Part shown: piece by piece, positions 22,883-40,699 of the stretch
Position numbering within the stretch: the first letter of the stretch is position 1
Layout of the letters: each line of letters begins with the position of its first letter
Source of the DNA: Acanthochromis polyacanthus
Taxonomy: Eukaryota; Chordata; Actinopteri; Pomacentridae
NCBI RefSeq assembly: GCF_021347895.1
Contig: NC_067127.1
Span: forward strand, 17,766,984-17,830,983
Length of the DNA stretch: 64,000 bases
Reading direction: 5' to 3'
The notes under the pieces: model-generated
Seen by the model: only the letters and a program-made list of their open reading frames with translations
The model's database searches: none
What the model was told of the DNA's origin: nothing
Program-made: the position numbers and the translations under genes

Positions 22883-25637
22883 TCATTCAAGGGTTTCTTC
22901 TCTTTTATCCCCATCTGTGTCTCCATGCCAATCCCAAGGGTCCTTGATCCAAAACAAGGTAAGAGGTTGCCAATTCACTCCATTCATATCAATGCAAGGG
23001 TTAAACACGGGGTAAAGAGGCTCTGCACATTGCACACAGAAAGAGTGAAGCAGAGTAAAAGCGTCAGCATCGTAGAATGACAGCTCCCCCTTCTGGAGGT
23101 TGGCCAGTATGCCCAGCTTTCTGACTCTCTTTGCAACAGACAGCTGCTTCTCTTGAGTGTCATGACAGGCCAGGTACTGTCCATCTCCGTAGTAGATGCA
23201 CCAAGATGAGTTGTTCACACCCAGACTGGAGGAATTCTGACTTGGACTGTCTTTTTTATCGATGGACCCTGTGGTCACACCTATCATCCAGAAGGGTTTG
23301 TCCTGAACAATGACCTCCCAGTAGTGCTGGCCTTTCTTAAAACTCTCCTGAGCCAGAACACTATACTGGGAGTCATAAGGTTGGCAGTCCAGTCTTTCAC
23401 CAACAGGCTGCTGTCTCCAGTTCACCTGTTTTCTGTCCTGGGATATATCTAGTTTTGGATGGGCTGTTTTGGAGTCTAAAACAGGAGAACTTAGATCTGC
23501 AAATAAAAATTTACACTCATTAACAAAAATAGAGATAGCCGGGGTTGGTTTTAGATTGCAAAATATTGGATTCTTTACTAACATGACCACATTCGTGGAA
23601 AGTGTTGGGACAGTGCCACTGAGAGGTCATCCACCAGCCTCTCTACTGTCCTCAGCTTCTCAGGGTCACACAGATCCCTGTTTACTTCCTGGATTGGTGC
23701 GAAATCCAAAGGATCACTCCAATAAAAACAGAAATCATACCATAAGAAGGCAAAGAAAGGTAATGATATACAATTATGCTTTAGTGTCAAGAGTGAGAGC
23801 AGTCAGTAAAAATACTCACCAAAGGTTCTGTGCTGTGATTTGCTGTTTGAAAATAAAAAGACTATGCATTACTGTTTGTATAAAAATGCAGAAAACATTT
23901 TAATTGCATTTGTTCAACACTTTAATACAATCACACTAACATATTGACAAAACATGCACTTGGACTGTAAATTATTTTAAGTTAATTCCATTTAGAAATA
24001 TAAGTTCCACTGCTGCCTTAAAAATCCAAGTTAACTGTATTTGAAAGATTTGGTCAGAGTCACCGTATGTCACCATAAATGTAAAATAGTCTAATGAACT
24101 GAACTTAATGAAGCAAATTCAATAAACCTAAGATATTAAGTTGAATTCGTGAGTCCCGTAGACAGTAGACAGATTTGCCTTCCTGATATGTTTCTTCTGC
24201 TGAGTTTCTTCTTTATTTGACATTGAGAACATACACTCTCAGCTGTTCAAGTCATTTTGGACCTGAATCAGTACAATAACAATGTTTGTTATTGCTAGAA
24301 ATGTTTTGATTAAGAAAACCCATATCTTAATTTAATAAAGGGACACAGCAAGTTTTCACAATGTCCGTCTTTTTACAAAACAAAAACAATCTCTGGAGAC
24401 TTTTAACACTTGAACAATGTGTCCTGTAGCTTATCCTGCATCTATAGTACATGCTAGTTTAATTTGCCTATAAACTTGGATGGATGGATAGAAAAGATGA
24501 GGCAATATGACAAAATTACGTTATGATGTACCTGTAGGAATTGCAGATCATTTGTTTCCTGGAGGAGAGATTTTCTTGAGGCTCTAAACATATCTATCTC
24601 TTTGATGTGTGCTTCCATTATTCCCCTCTGTGCCTCCAGCCACTCCGTCATGTACGTCTCCTCAGCATCTATGATCTGCATCATCAGACGCTCATCACCA
24701 TCCAGAACCACACGGATTCTGCTGTACTTATCTGAGATTCTCTCCCTGAAATCTGCAGCAGATTTCTAGGAAGTAAACACACTGTTATTCATACATGAAT
24801 GAATTCTGTGAATAGAAAAAAATATTAAAAGGAGTGATTTCACATTGATTGTACCACTGTTTGTGTATACAGTGACTCCAAGTCCTTGATGGCATGTTCT
24901 GCTTCACTTCTCCTCTTCAGTAGCTGGTTCATGGTGGTCTCCAACATTTTCTAAGGACAGAAATACAACAAGCCTATAGAAAATAAAAATCACAATAGAT
25001 AAATAGAAAAATAATTGTGTCATTTACAAGCAACAGTATTCACACTCACCTTAAAGTCTGCACTGGCCTCATGCAGTTGAAGTGCTTTGTGGTGCTTGTG
25101 GAGGCCAACCAGGACACATAAGCAGCACACAGGGACTCTTTCCTCAATGCAGAAGAGCTTCAGCTCATCACGATGCTCCCTGCACTTCAGAGACAGTGGA
25201 TCCCTGGTCACCTCCACCACTGTGTGCTCCCTCAGAGCAGATCTCTGCTGGTGCAGGAGGGCATGAGCCTGGCACAGTGAGGCATCACAGGTCAGGCAGG
25301 TCTTTATGGCGACCGATGGCGTCTCTATGCAGTGGTCACAGTGGACAGCTGAAGATGATTTAGCTGGAGCTGCTGTCTGTGGCTCTGCTGCAGATGCCCT
25401 GTTACCGGTGAAGTCCTTTACTTTGGTCTGAAGGCTGGTATTTATCTCCAGCATGAGGTCGGAGGGCAGAAATATCTGACACTCTGGACAGAAGAAAGGA
25501 CCGTCTCTGGACACATCTGTTTCCCAGACAGCCTGGATGCAGGTGAGACAGAAGTCATGTCCGCAGTGGAGCGTAACAGGCTCAGTGAAGAAATCCTGGC
25601 AGATGGGACACTTCAGAGTTTCCTCAACAGTCCCCAT
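22883..25637 (-). CDS. RING/B-box/coiled-coil/B30.2 TRIM E3 ubiquitin ligase
   Basis: Complete six-exon gene, 562 residues: 25637-25050 (588 nt), 24950-24855 (96), 24765-24532 (234), 23842-23820 (23), 23716-23583 (134) and 23496-22883. Exon 1 holds a C3HC4 RING (CPICQDFF, HCGHDFCLTC, FFCPECQ), a B-box-1-like region (CDHCIETPSVAIKTCLTC) and B-box 2 (CREHRDELKLFC, then CCLC and HKHH). The next two exons form a coiled coil; the last holds PRY-SPRY (LDSKTAHPKL, GQHYWEVIV, WCIYYGDGQYLACHD). The RING recruits an E2 and the B30.2 domain selects targets, typically in innate immune or antiviral settings in expanded fish TRIM families. The precise orthologue is not assigned. The start is the only ATG just before the RING, in an open frame. 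Its strand is opposite to habp2 and the TRIM-like gene at 14678. Confidence 0.92.
23820..23842 (-). CDS. 23-nt TRIM microexon
   Basis: On the minus strand, TTTTCAAACAG precedes and GTGAGT follows exactly 23 nt encoding QITAQNL plus two bases. It converts phase 0 (end of the 234-nt exon) to phase 2 (start of the 134-nt exon), so the frame requires it. A 23-nt exon directly after the 234-nt coiled-coil exon is a recurring feature of vertebrate TRIM genes. Confidence 0.8.
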
Positions 25638-26055
25638 CGCTCCGCTTGCACCTGTTCTTGCAGCCCAGTGTGCTTCTGGCCTTCCTGCTCATTAATATTT
25701 CACAGGCCTCTCTTGGCATGTACACACCGCTCACGTGCCTTAGTGTCACATTACTAAAGATGTGTTGATATTTTCCAGTTGCTGCTTAAAACCGGCAACT
25801 CTCAGGAGACCGCACACAATTGGTAATTAGATTACCAGTTATTTTTGCTCAAAATGGAGAACCAATAAAATTTAGTTCAGTGTGACTTCAAGAACAGAAA
25901 GGTGATAAATTAATGTTAATTTAATATTTTTTCAGGAGCTTTTAACTGCATCTCAAGATCTTCATCAACAAATCGAGAATGTTATGAACTCATAGGATAA
26001 ATTAAATAACCAAGCGTCTGAAAACTTAATTAGTCATGATAATCTTCTCTCTTAC

Positions 26056-26460
26056 CTTCTTGCTCTTCTGCTCCTTTGTGGACTGTTGGTTCAGGAGGCT
26101 TTCAGTCTCCAAGTCCACATGAGATGACTGGCTTTTGCTGCTCCTGCCTTTCTTTTCAGCCCCGCTACCTGATGCCAAAAGCACCGCCATCTGTGAGGAG
26201 GATGCCGGTGTTAGAGATGTAGCGGAGGACGAGTGTGGAGGAGATGCAGAGCTCTGAAGTGAGGGCGAGAAGCCAGCAGCTCTTTTGCTGTGAGTTTGGT
26301 CTTCTGCTTTCCTCTTGAATCCAGTCCTTTGTGCTCCAGCCGCAGACCTGATCATAGCCCATAGTTTTGTGTGGTCCACGGCTACGACGACTGTGGAGGG
26401 AGAAGTGGAGGAGGGCCATGTTGAAGAAGTTACAGTAGGCTGTTGGACCTCGATGAGCTC
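26056..26460 (-). CDS. Unassigned 405-nt coding exon (orphan)
   Basis: On the minus strand an acceptor (AAATTCTCTGCTCAG) and a consensus donor (AAG|GTAAGA) bound 135 open codons, phase 0 at both ends. The peptide starts ELIEVQQPTVTSS, contains VDHTKLWAMIRSAAGAQRT and the basic patch FKRKAEDQTHSKR, and is then Ser-rich and low-complexity, ending KEQKSKK. The basic patch could be a nuclear localisation signal. The open frame begins at GTG rather than ATG, which suits an internal exon. No partner exons were found on either side, and I do not recognise the family. It could belong to an alternative 5' end of the TRIM gene just downstream, or be a relic of another gene. Confidence 0.5.
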
Positions 26461-26867
26461 CTGAGCAGAGAATTTAAGCAGACTTTGACGAGAAATAAAC
26501 ACAACAGGGAGACGTCAGACAAGGAAAACATTGAATTTAGGAGTACTATTTGTCATTAGACAGACTCGCACTGTTGAGTTCATTTGTGATGGCAAGGGAG
26601 AAAAACAACCCAAGATTATTCCTTATTCATCCGTAAAGCAGCCACATGTGGTATTTATCCTCTTTGGATAACATTCATCATACATACAGGACTTTTCCAT
26701 TTCAAATAATATGTCATTCATTTTAGTAGAGAAGGTACTGCATTATTCTGGTAATGTGTTCCATTTAGATCTGTCTAACACCAAGTAAAATGTGCAACAC
26801 AACAATACCTATAGGATCTATTCAGGACACATCTGCGCATCTGCAGTGCCAAATTATTACTTTAATT

Positions 26868-27101
26868 AATGGATAGATGGATGGGTGGATGGATGGATGG
26901 ATATACACCGCTTTATCCTCACCAGGGTCGGGGGGTGGGGGAGTATGGGAGGAAGCCAGAGTACCCGGAGAAAACCCACACATGCACAGGGAGAACATGC
27001 GAACTCCATGCAGAAAGATCCCAGGCTCACCCTGGGATTTGAACTGGGGATCTTCTTGCTGCAAGGCAAAAGTGCTAACCGCTGATCCACTGTGCAGCCC
27101 T
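26868..27101 (-). repeat. tRNA-derived SINE-type repeat, minus strand
   Basis: Read on the minus strand it begins with a tRNA-like head (GGGCTGCACAGTGGATCAGC). A body with the conserved CATGTTCTCCCTGTGCATGT motif follows, and it ends in a CCATCCATCCAT tail (GGATGGATGG on plus). A second member is at 63200-63640 on the plus strand. Confidence 0.65.
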
Positions 27102-27109
27102 GGATGGAT

Positions 27110-28165
27110 GATGTGTCACCTAAATAACACTAATCCCATTTTCCTCTGAAATGTAGTGGAGTGGATGGATAAGAAAAGTACTTCCAAAAGGTACTTTAAT
27201 GTCCACATTAGTAAATGTACTGAGTAACTTTACATCACTAGTGATTGCAGTTTGTAAAGTGTTTTTGTGATGGATTGGAATACCTTTAATACCAGCTGTA
27301 TTATTTTTCAAACCCTGATTATTGAATTCTGACAATTGAGGGCATCCAGTTTATTCCATAGTTCATTCTGATTTAGTTAATTTTTATTGTTGATCGCAGC
27401 GGTCTTAGTACAGCATTTGTCATGCCATTATGCTTTATGTCTAAGAAACGATTGTAACAGCAGTTACCGGAGGACGCCAGCAGAGGGAGTTTAAATTTGT
27501 TGAGCAAGTTTACGGTACACTCCACCGCTGATGGTGAAATCGAAGCTTAATGAAGCGATGAACCACTTTGACACATCTGCTTCAAGAATGACACATTGCT
27601 TCGAAGCATTTGACACAACCAGAAGAGTGACATCTGCTGGTCCTGTGTCAGAACTGCATCTAAGTTGAAAAAAATGAAAAAGCCTCAGGACTGCTTGTCT
27701 CACACTGCTTTGTACTTGCAATAAATGTTTTAAAACGTTATATATGTATGTTTGTGTGCATATATGGTCCGTGTATATTTTGGTAATTGGATTTTCCGTT
27801 CTAAAGCAGGTATTGAAAAACAAAAAACGAATGGTTATTTGATTTTCGTTTTCAAAGGCAAAAATTAAACTTGAAATACAAGGCGTTTTCCCTTTTCACG
27901 ATCAAAAAGGGATATACGAATTTGAAAAAATGCTTTGATTTTCATTTTTTATTTACGATAACAAAAATAAAATAAGTAAGAGACAGAAACGAAAAAAGGT
28001 CCGTTTTTTCGTTTTCTGAGACCGGAAGTCGTCATCAGCAAGGGTGGAACCAAACAGAGTGTGGTGCATAGACTGTAAATAAATGGGTTTTTTGGTTAGT
28101 TGTCATGGTCAAAATGAAAGATCAAGTGGCCGGTCTTAAAATAAATCAATATCGATTTTTTTTTA
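27110..28165. other. Repeat-like intergenic stretch
   Basis: It contains a sequence around 27480-27680 that resembles a decayed dispersed element (GATGAACCACTTTGACACAT) and an AT-rich segment (27815-28025) with repeated GTTTTCGTTTT-type motifs on both strands. No gene was recognised. Confidence 0.35.
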
Positions 28166-28173
28166 TTTATTAA

Positions 28174-29152
28174 AGCTGCTGTCCGGAGTTTTCGTTTGTT
28201 TTCAATCTATGTATCTTTTTTAACAAAGCTTAAATGTGTTAGTCTAGTTCGATACTATAATATAAAGTTAGAATAACGCGATATGAAAATTTATTCCTGA
28301 GCTCTGCCTTCCTCTCATAGGAAAAAAAAGCGCCGGTTGCTGCCGACCAATCAAGTTCGAGCTTCAGCTTTGTCATGCTGTCAATCAACGGTTACGCGCA
28401 CAGCAAGCAAGCCCATGCAGAGGTGGGCGAGCTACGCACTACGCAACCGCGCGCACATTTGTTTTGCTTGTGGAGGAGAGAGCATCAGGGCTCAGCAACT
28501 TCCAGAAAAGTTACCAATCCCACGGCTTGTCAGGCCAAGAGACTGCAGGACGTTTTTTGGCTCGGGGTGCTCGCGTCGCTCCCCGACCACGGCCCTCCAT
28601 AGCCCGGCTGACGGCTTCGTTTAGATGCCGTGGTCGGGGTGCTCGCCTCGCTCCCCGACCACGGCCCTCCATAGCCCGCCTGACGGCTTCGTTTAGATGC
28701 CCGACCTCTGGAGGAAGATGTTGGGGCGTCTGGGACATACTCTTCGTCAGAGGAGTCATGCAATTCTGAACTCTAGATAGAAATAAATAAACAATGTAAC
28801 ACATATACACGCGTAAATGCACTAAGTCTGATAAACAACGTCATCGAGAGGGATACACGAGTGTAATCACATATTGAAACTTTACTAGTTCGTCCTAGCA
28901 GATTCATGTTATTTTGGTATTAGGACAAGTTAGACTCAATACAGCATTCTAACGTAATTCCTTTATTATTTACTAAATGTACTAAATGTAGAAGAGGGGA
29001 AAACAGCAAAACAGGGGAGATGCTGCAGCACTCCGGGCACTTCTCTCATGTACTGCGCGCGTGCACAAATAAAGGGGCGAAATCAGAGGGAGGGAGGGTG
29101 GGACCAACATGTGTTCTGGGAGACGCTGCGATTCAAACTCCGGACAGCAGCT
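28174..29152. mobile_element. TIR element flanked by TTAA (piggyBac- or Kolobok-like)
   Basis: Perfect 18-bp inverted ends (AGCTGCTGTCCGGAGTTT) at 28174-28191 and 29135-29152 are flanked on both sides by TTAA (28170-28173, 29153-29156), a target duplication used by piggyBac and Kolobok superfamilies. Inside, a minus-strand exon-like ORF near 28763-28530 (LHDSSDEEYVPDAPTSSSRG) carries a 72-bp tandem duplication, giving two RSRQxGYGGPWSGSxAST units. No transposase catalytic domain was seen, so it is probably non-autonomous. Confidence 0.65.
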
Positions 29153-29424
29153 TTAAGTTTTGCGACGCAAGGGGGCGTGGTAACCTGATTGACAGTTTGT
29201 CTGGAATGACTGACGGTCTGGAGGATGTAGCCGAGACTCTGCTCTCCTGGATTGGATTAATTCTGATATGGTCACTGGTGGACACTTTTCCTGCCTGTTG
29301 GCTTGTTTTAACCATTTTGCTCCCTTGGGCGCATTCTACCAGCAGACACTGAAAGTTCGGTAAGTAGGTTAAATGTTTATTTTCTTATCGGTACCGCTTT
29401 TAATGCACTTCATATGCAACTTTC

Positions 29425-30434
29425 GTGAGAGACAGCAGGTCCGATTTGTGGCACTGGCAGCGAGCAGTGACACTTTTTGTGGCACCGCGCCGGATGCCAT
29501 GGTTAATGCCACTGTGCAGTGACACTTTTTGTGGCACCGCGCCGGATGCCACGGTTGATGCCACTGCCGCAGTGACACGTTTTGTGGCACCGCGCCGGAT
29601 GCCACGGTTAATGCCACTGTGCAGTGACACTTTTTGTGGCACCGCTGCGGTGCCACAGTTAATGCCACTGCCGCGGTGACACTTTTTGTGGCACCGCGCC
29701 GGATGCCACGGTTAATGCCACTGCCGCAGTGACACTTTTTGTGGCACCGCGCCGGATGCCACGGTTAATGCCACTGTGCAGTGACACTTTTTGTGGCACC
29801 GCTGCGGTGCCACAGTTAATGCCACTGCCGCGGTGACACTTTTTGTGGCACCGCGCCGGATGCCACGGTTAATGCCACTGTGCAGTGACACTTTTTGTGG
29901 CACCGCGCCGGATGCCACGGTTGATGCCACTGCCGCAGTGCCACAGTTAATGCCACTGCCGCGGTGACACTTTTTGTGGCACCGCGCCGGATGCCACGGT
30001 TAATGCCACTGTGCAGTGACACTTTTTGTGGCACCGCGCCGGATGCCACGGTTGATGCCACTGCCGCAGTGCCACAGTTAATGCCACTGCCGCGGTGACA
30101 CGTTTTGTGGCACCGCGCCGGATGCCACGGTTAATGCCACTGTGCAGTGACACTTTTTGTGGCACCGCTGCGGTGCCACAGTTAATGCCACTGCCGCGGT
30201 GACACTTTTTGTGGCACCGCGCCGGATGCCACGGTTGATGCCACTGCCGCAGTGACACTTTTTGTGGCACCGCTGCGGTGCCACAGTTAATGCCACTGCC
30301 GCAGTGACACTTTTTGTGGCACCGCTGCGGTGCCACAGTTAATGCCACTGCCGCGGTGACACTTTTGGTGCCACGGTTAATGCCACTGTGCAGTGACACT
30401 TTTTGTGGCACAAGTCGGACCTGCTGTCTCTCAC
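29425..30434. mobile_element. Inverted-repeat-bounded minisatellite element
   Basis: Nearly perfect inverted ends of about 30 bp (GTGAGAGACAGCAGGTCCGA at the left, its complement at the right) enclose about 18 units of a roughly 52-bp tandem repeat. Each unit has GTGACACTTTTTGTGGCAC and then either CGCGCCGGATGCCAC or CGCTGCGGTGCCAC. The second variant makes a perfect 10-bp hairpin arm pair (GTGGCACCGC/GCGGTGCCAC). The 52-bp period rotates the frame, so the long minus-strand ORFs here are artefacts. Architecture resembles foldback transposons. Confidence 0.75.
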
Positions 30435-30595
30435 ATGGCCTGTAGTTACGTTTATTGTTGTTGTATTTAATGTTAGGCTGTTGTATGTTTAATAGACCAG
30501 AAGAAAGAGGTAATCATAGACAATACCTATGTTTCCACAGCACCCTTAAAATGGAACCGTTGTGTACAGCATAAGATAAATCTACAGCGCCCCTC

Positions 30596-30877
30596 AACCT
30601 GAAGGAATAGAATCTCCACAATACATCACTAACAGGCAGTGCAATAACAAGAAAGTCAGATATTCATAAAAGAAGTAATTCCCAAAACCAACAGAGGTGG
30701 TTACAGACTAAGAACTTTGGCACAAAGAGAAACTTTTTGGATTGAGACTCTAAAAGCCACTGTGTTTCCAGGCCTCAATGAGGAGGTGGACTTTTTGGTG
30801 TTTTTATGAATATCTGCCTTTCTTGTTATTGCACTGCCTGTTAGTGATGTATTGTGGAGATTCTATTCCTTCAGGTT
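30596..30877 (+). mobile_element. Penelope-like retroelement 3' fragment with inverted flank
   Basis: Plus-strand codons 30687-30806 encode the C-terminal end of a GIY-YIG-type Penelope protein (LRTLAQRETFWIETLKA, PGLNEEVDFLVFL), with TGA at 30807-30809. The fragment is flanked by 76-bp arms (30596-30671 and 30802-30877) that are inverted copies of each other with about one mismatch. The right arm is the natural end of the element; the left arm is an inverted copy of it. Confidence 0.75.
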
Positions 30878-30899
30878 AAAACGTTCAGCTAATTAGTTC

Positions 30900-31398
30900 C
30901 GCGCAGCTGGAACTTTTCCTCCCAGTCGCCCACGGCCCACTATTTAAGAAACACTGCTTTAAAATAAAGTAAAATATTTTGTGGTAATTCGTTTGTTAAT
31001 CTCTATTTTGTCTAGTGGTTTGGTGGAAATATTTTGCAACTAAAAACAAAAATTTGTTTATAAAACACAAATAAAACCATTCAGAGTGATATAGATGTCA
31101 AATGCGAACTGCCGATGTGGTGTACTTTTACACTGCGTTCCTGTGCCTGTGCTTTCCGCGTTCTCTCATAAAAACTACCATTTCTGCATACGTAAGTCAG
31201 CTCATATCGATAGTAACGTATCCAGGTTTCCTACGTACCTTCTTTCGTGAATCGCTCCGTGTCGGCGCTTCCCAAACAACGTGGGCTGTGGATGTGGCAG
31301 TGAAGGACCGCCAGTCCTCCGACTGACTACGTGTCCCCTCTTTGCTGTGCGCTCAATAGTGTAGCTCTGGTTGTTGTTTTGGGTGTCCACATTGTCAG
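30900..31398 (+). promoter_or_regulatory. aldh18a1: Probable aldh18a1 promoter and non-coding first exon
   Basis: A GTAAGG donor at 31399 follows a sequence ending TCCACATTGTCAG and is the best candidate for the end of a 5' UTR exon. It would splice to the acceptor at 32471, just before the ATG exon. The transcription start is unknown. The stretch is not strongly CpG-rich by eye, and I see no TATA box I would defend. Confidence 0.4.
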
Positions 31399-32482
31399 GT
31401 AAGGAGTCAATTTGCAATTCTTACTGTCCTTCATATTGAAAAGAGTCGCCGAGAGTGTTAGCTAAAAGTAGCTAAAGCTAGTAGCTAAACACTAGCTAGC
31501 TCTAGGGGGGTTTTGACAGCAGCAGCTGCACTGAACACATAGCTAATGTAGTCTGATGAACTAACTTTAAAAGCACAGTGGATTCAAATATGTTTGTGTA
31601 TGTAAATAGCACCTAGCCTCCGGACTTGTAGTTGGCAGGGTTTCTGAGCTAACTTCATGCTAACAATCTTTACTGGGTCAGTATGTCAAGTTTAAGTAAC
31701 TCTCAGTGCTCATAACATGATGGAAAATGAATAAGGAACAAAGGACAGAAATGTGAAGCCTTTGGGCCTTTTTATGTCCTTATCTTAAAGATTTATGTAT
31801 GGTTGTAGTGGAAAGGCATGCATGATTGTATGAATGAATGGATGCATGTATGTATAGTTTTATTTTAAGATGTGCTGTTTGTCTGCATGAATATAAATTC
31901 TGCTCATATTCAGGTGTTAGATGTTAGCATGAATATTACATACATTCAACTCAGCCTTGTTGTTTTTGCGATGATATGATATTTTCTGTATTGAATATTT
32001 TAAGTTTTAATTATTGATGACATACTATGCTCTGTGTCTGTTTGGGCTGAACAATTTACTAAAGCATCATTGAATTTCCAGTGTGGCCAGTCATAATATC
32101 TAAATCACAAGAGATGCAAGTATTTATTTATTTTGATATTATTATTATTATTATTATTATTATTTTGTAATTCTCAAATGTGTCATTAAATACCATCATA
32201 AATGAAGCATTGTGGTGCTACAGAGATGTCCCTGCCTACAAATCAATATTTTCCAGATATAAGAGAATATGCTTGTTTGGTTCAGAATGCAGCAAAAATC
32301 ACATCTTCATTTCAATATTTATTTCAGACCCCTCTAAATGTGTGAGTCAAAATATCTACTAAATATTTTTTTTCATATTGTTCAGTCCAAATGCCTTTTA
32401 TCTCAGGTGAGGGTATTCCACTGTTAGAGTAACCTGACCCTGGTTTGTGTGTTCATCGTGGTGATTTCCAGGTGTCAGTGCC

Positions 32483-38634
<6,152 letters not shown>

Positions 38635-39165
38635 GTTGCCAAAAAAAAGCCATCGGCAGAAGTCAAAATAACAGTTGTCTCCCCTGAGTTCATTTAACGG
38701 CTTGTCTGTCAGTGGCTTTTCAACCTGTTAGCTGCTGCTTCATCACCTGTATCACTCCACTAAGTTCCTGGTTTTGTGAACCTGTGCGTCAACCAGTGAA
38801 TGTGTTTTTTAGACACGCTTCGATCCCCTGAGACAGTGACTGGTTGTTAAATGACTGCTGAGAGGAAAATGTGCTAAAATCAAAAAGCAAACTTCCTTTT
38901 ACAATAGTGACAGTGTAACAGGTGAAACATAACATGGACAAAGCTGTTTTGACTGTAAGGTCTTTTTTTTTTTTATAACACCAGAAAAAAGAAATCATTG
39001 CCCCAGCTGTGATTTTTCTAATTTATTTTTCTACATGCAGACTCTCACTTGGAGTTTTTGTAATTTACTGCAAGTGCTGTTTGTGCTGGATCTTGGTTCA
39101 TATTTCCTTTGCTGTCCTTTCTCTTTGCACAGATAATTTAATAAATATGCTGTACAGTTCTTTAA
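38635..39165 (+). other. aldh18a1: aldh18a1 3' untranslated region
   Basis: Non-coding sequence after the TAG at 38632. An AATAAA at 39140-39145 is the likely poly(A) signal. Confidence 0.55.
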
Positions 39166-39779
39166 TAATGAGTTTGTGTTTTATCTGTCCCATTCATAAT
39201 ACTGAAAAACCTGTATCATAATTTCATTGTGTTAAAATTGCATTTAGTGTATATCCTGATTTTAGTTACTGCCATCTGTAATTAAGGAAAGTGAGCATTT
39301 AAGTATTGATTACTCTTACATAATTGCTCCTGCTGCACTTTAGTGTTATGCAACCTTGTAATCTCATTTCAACGATTGAAGGCATCTGTAAACGATGCAG
39401 TGGTTCAGTTTATTCGTTAGAATATGCTATGCAACAGAAGTGAAGTGAGTCTACCTGTGTGCAATATGACTTAACTGTCAAATTGTTATATCTTACAGTA
39501 ATTGCATTAGTTCTACATTGACCACCATGTTTTTTCTTTAATGTGTAATTCCCACTTTAGATTTCCTAAATTCAGATTGCAGTCTGTATGAATTAAATGC
39601 AACAATAGTCAGTGCACCGTACACGACTGAGATTCAAAGACCTTATTTTTGCAGTCTCAGCATTTTTGACACTCAACCCTCATCATGGAGGATACCAGTG
39701 TCACATATTTGTGGAGAGATGTCTTTGTTCAGGTTAAATATTGCTCAGTTGTTCCTTCCTGCGTTGCTCTATCTTTGTC

Positions 39780-40500
39780 TTTAAAACACCCCACAGGTGT
39801 TTTACTGGATTCAATCAGGCAACCTACTTGGCGAGGTCAGTTTTTACTTCTTTTGTTTTTAGAAACTCCTGTGTGATTTTGGTTGTGTGTATTGGATTGT
39901 TATCGAGCTGGAATAATCCTCTTCTATCAAGCTTCTGCAGACTGGGAGTCATCTTGTCATCCAGTATTCTGGTATATCCACAGGCATTCACGGTACCATC
40001 TATGAATGTCATGCCCCTAACAGTTTTGTGCTCATACTGACTCCTACCATCGCACTCCTATTGCCGTGCTTCACTGTCAGGACTTGGCATTTACAGTGAT
40101 TGTCCTGACCAGGTTCATGCAAAACATTGTGAAAAAAATCTGAGCTAAACAAATGTATCTAGGTCTTATCTGAACAAAGGATGCGCTCTGAACATTGAAA
40201 ACGCTTCTTTGCATGTTATTCAGCAAAGCTTTTTCTTGCAGTTTTGCACTCAATGGCAAGCAAGGTTTTTTTTCTTGAAGACAGTCTATAGAGGGTGGAG
40301 TTGTAAACCATCCTTTACACTGTCTCAGCTCTGACAACAACTCTGAGCTCTGTTGCCACCCACTCTGCCAAATCTGAAGCCCTTGGTTGTCTGTTTTTCA
40401 AAGCTAGATTGTACTGTATCTGTGGGAAGATTTTAGGTAGATGACCATGAAGACTCTTCTTAATAGTACTATAACTCATTCTGTACTGTTGTGTGAGCCA
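39780..40500 (-). pseudogene. Decayed Tc1/mariner-type transposase
   Basis: Minus-strand fragments in shifting frames resemble a Tc1-like transposase: FQLDNNPIHTTKITQEFLK (the middle catalytic Asp region) and LALKNRQPRASDLAEWVATE. Stops and frameshifts break it throughout. No clear inverted ends were located. Confidence 0.6.
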
Positions 40501-40699
40501 TGATGCAGAAAGACAGATAGACACAGTCCATAGATTCAAAACTGAGAAAATTGTGGTGTTCACAGCTTGTTTTCTAATCATTTTCATGGAATTGATTGAA
40601 ATAGAAGTCACAAATGTAGTCACCTTTCTTATTGTCATCACAGAGATTATAATTTGTGTGTCAGCTGTCACAAGCATAGACTGTATAATAAAGATTTAT

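Noticed and set aside
23131..25757. Plus-strand ORFs of 60-144 codons
   Set aside because: They are antisense to the minus-strand TRIM exons or lie in its introns.
29369..30411. Several long minus-strand ORFs of 70-150 codons rich in Cys, His and Gln (CHKKCH motifs)
   Set aside because: They arise from the 52-bp minisatellite; the same peptide phrases recur in all three frames because 52 is not a multiple of 3.
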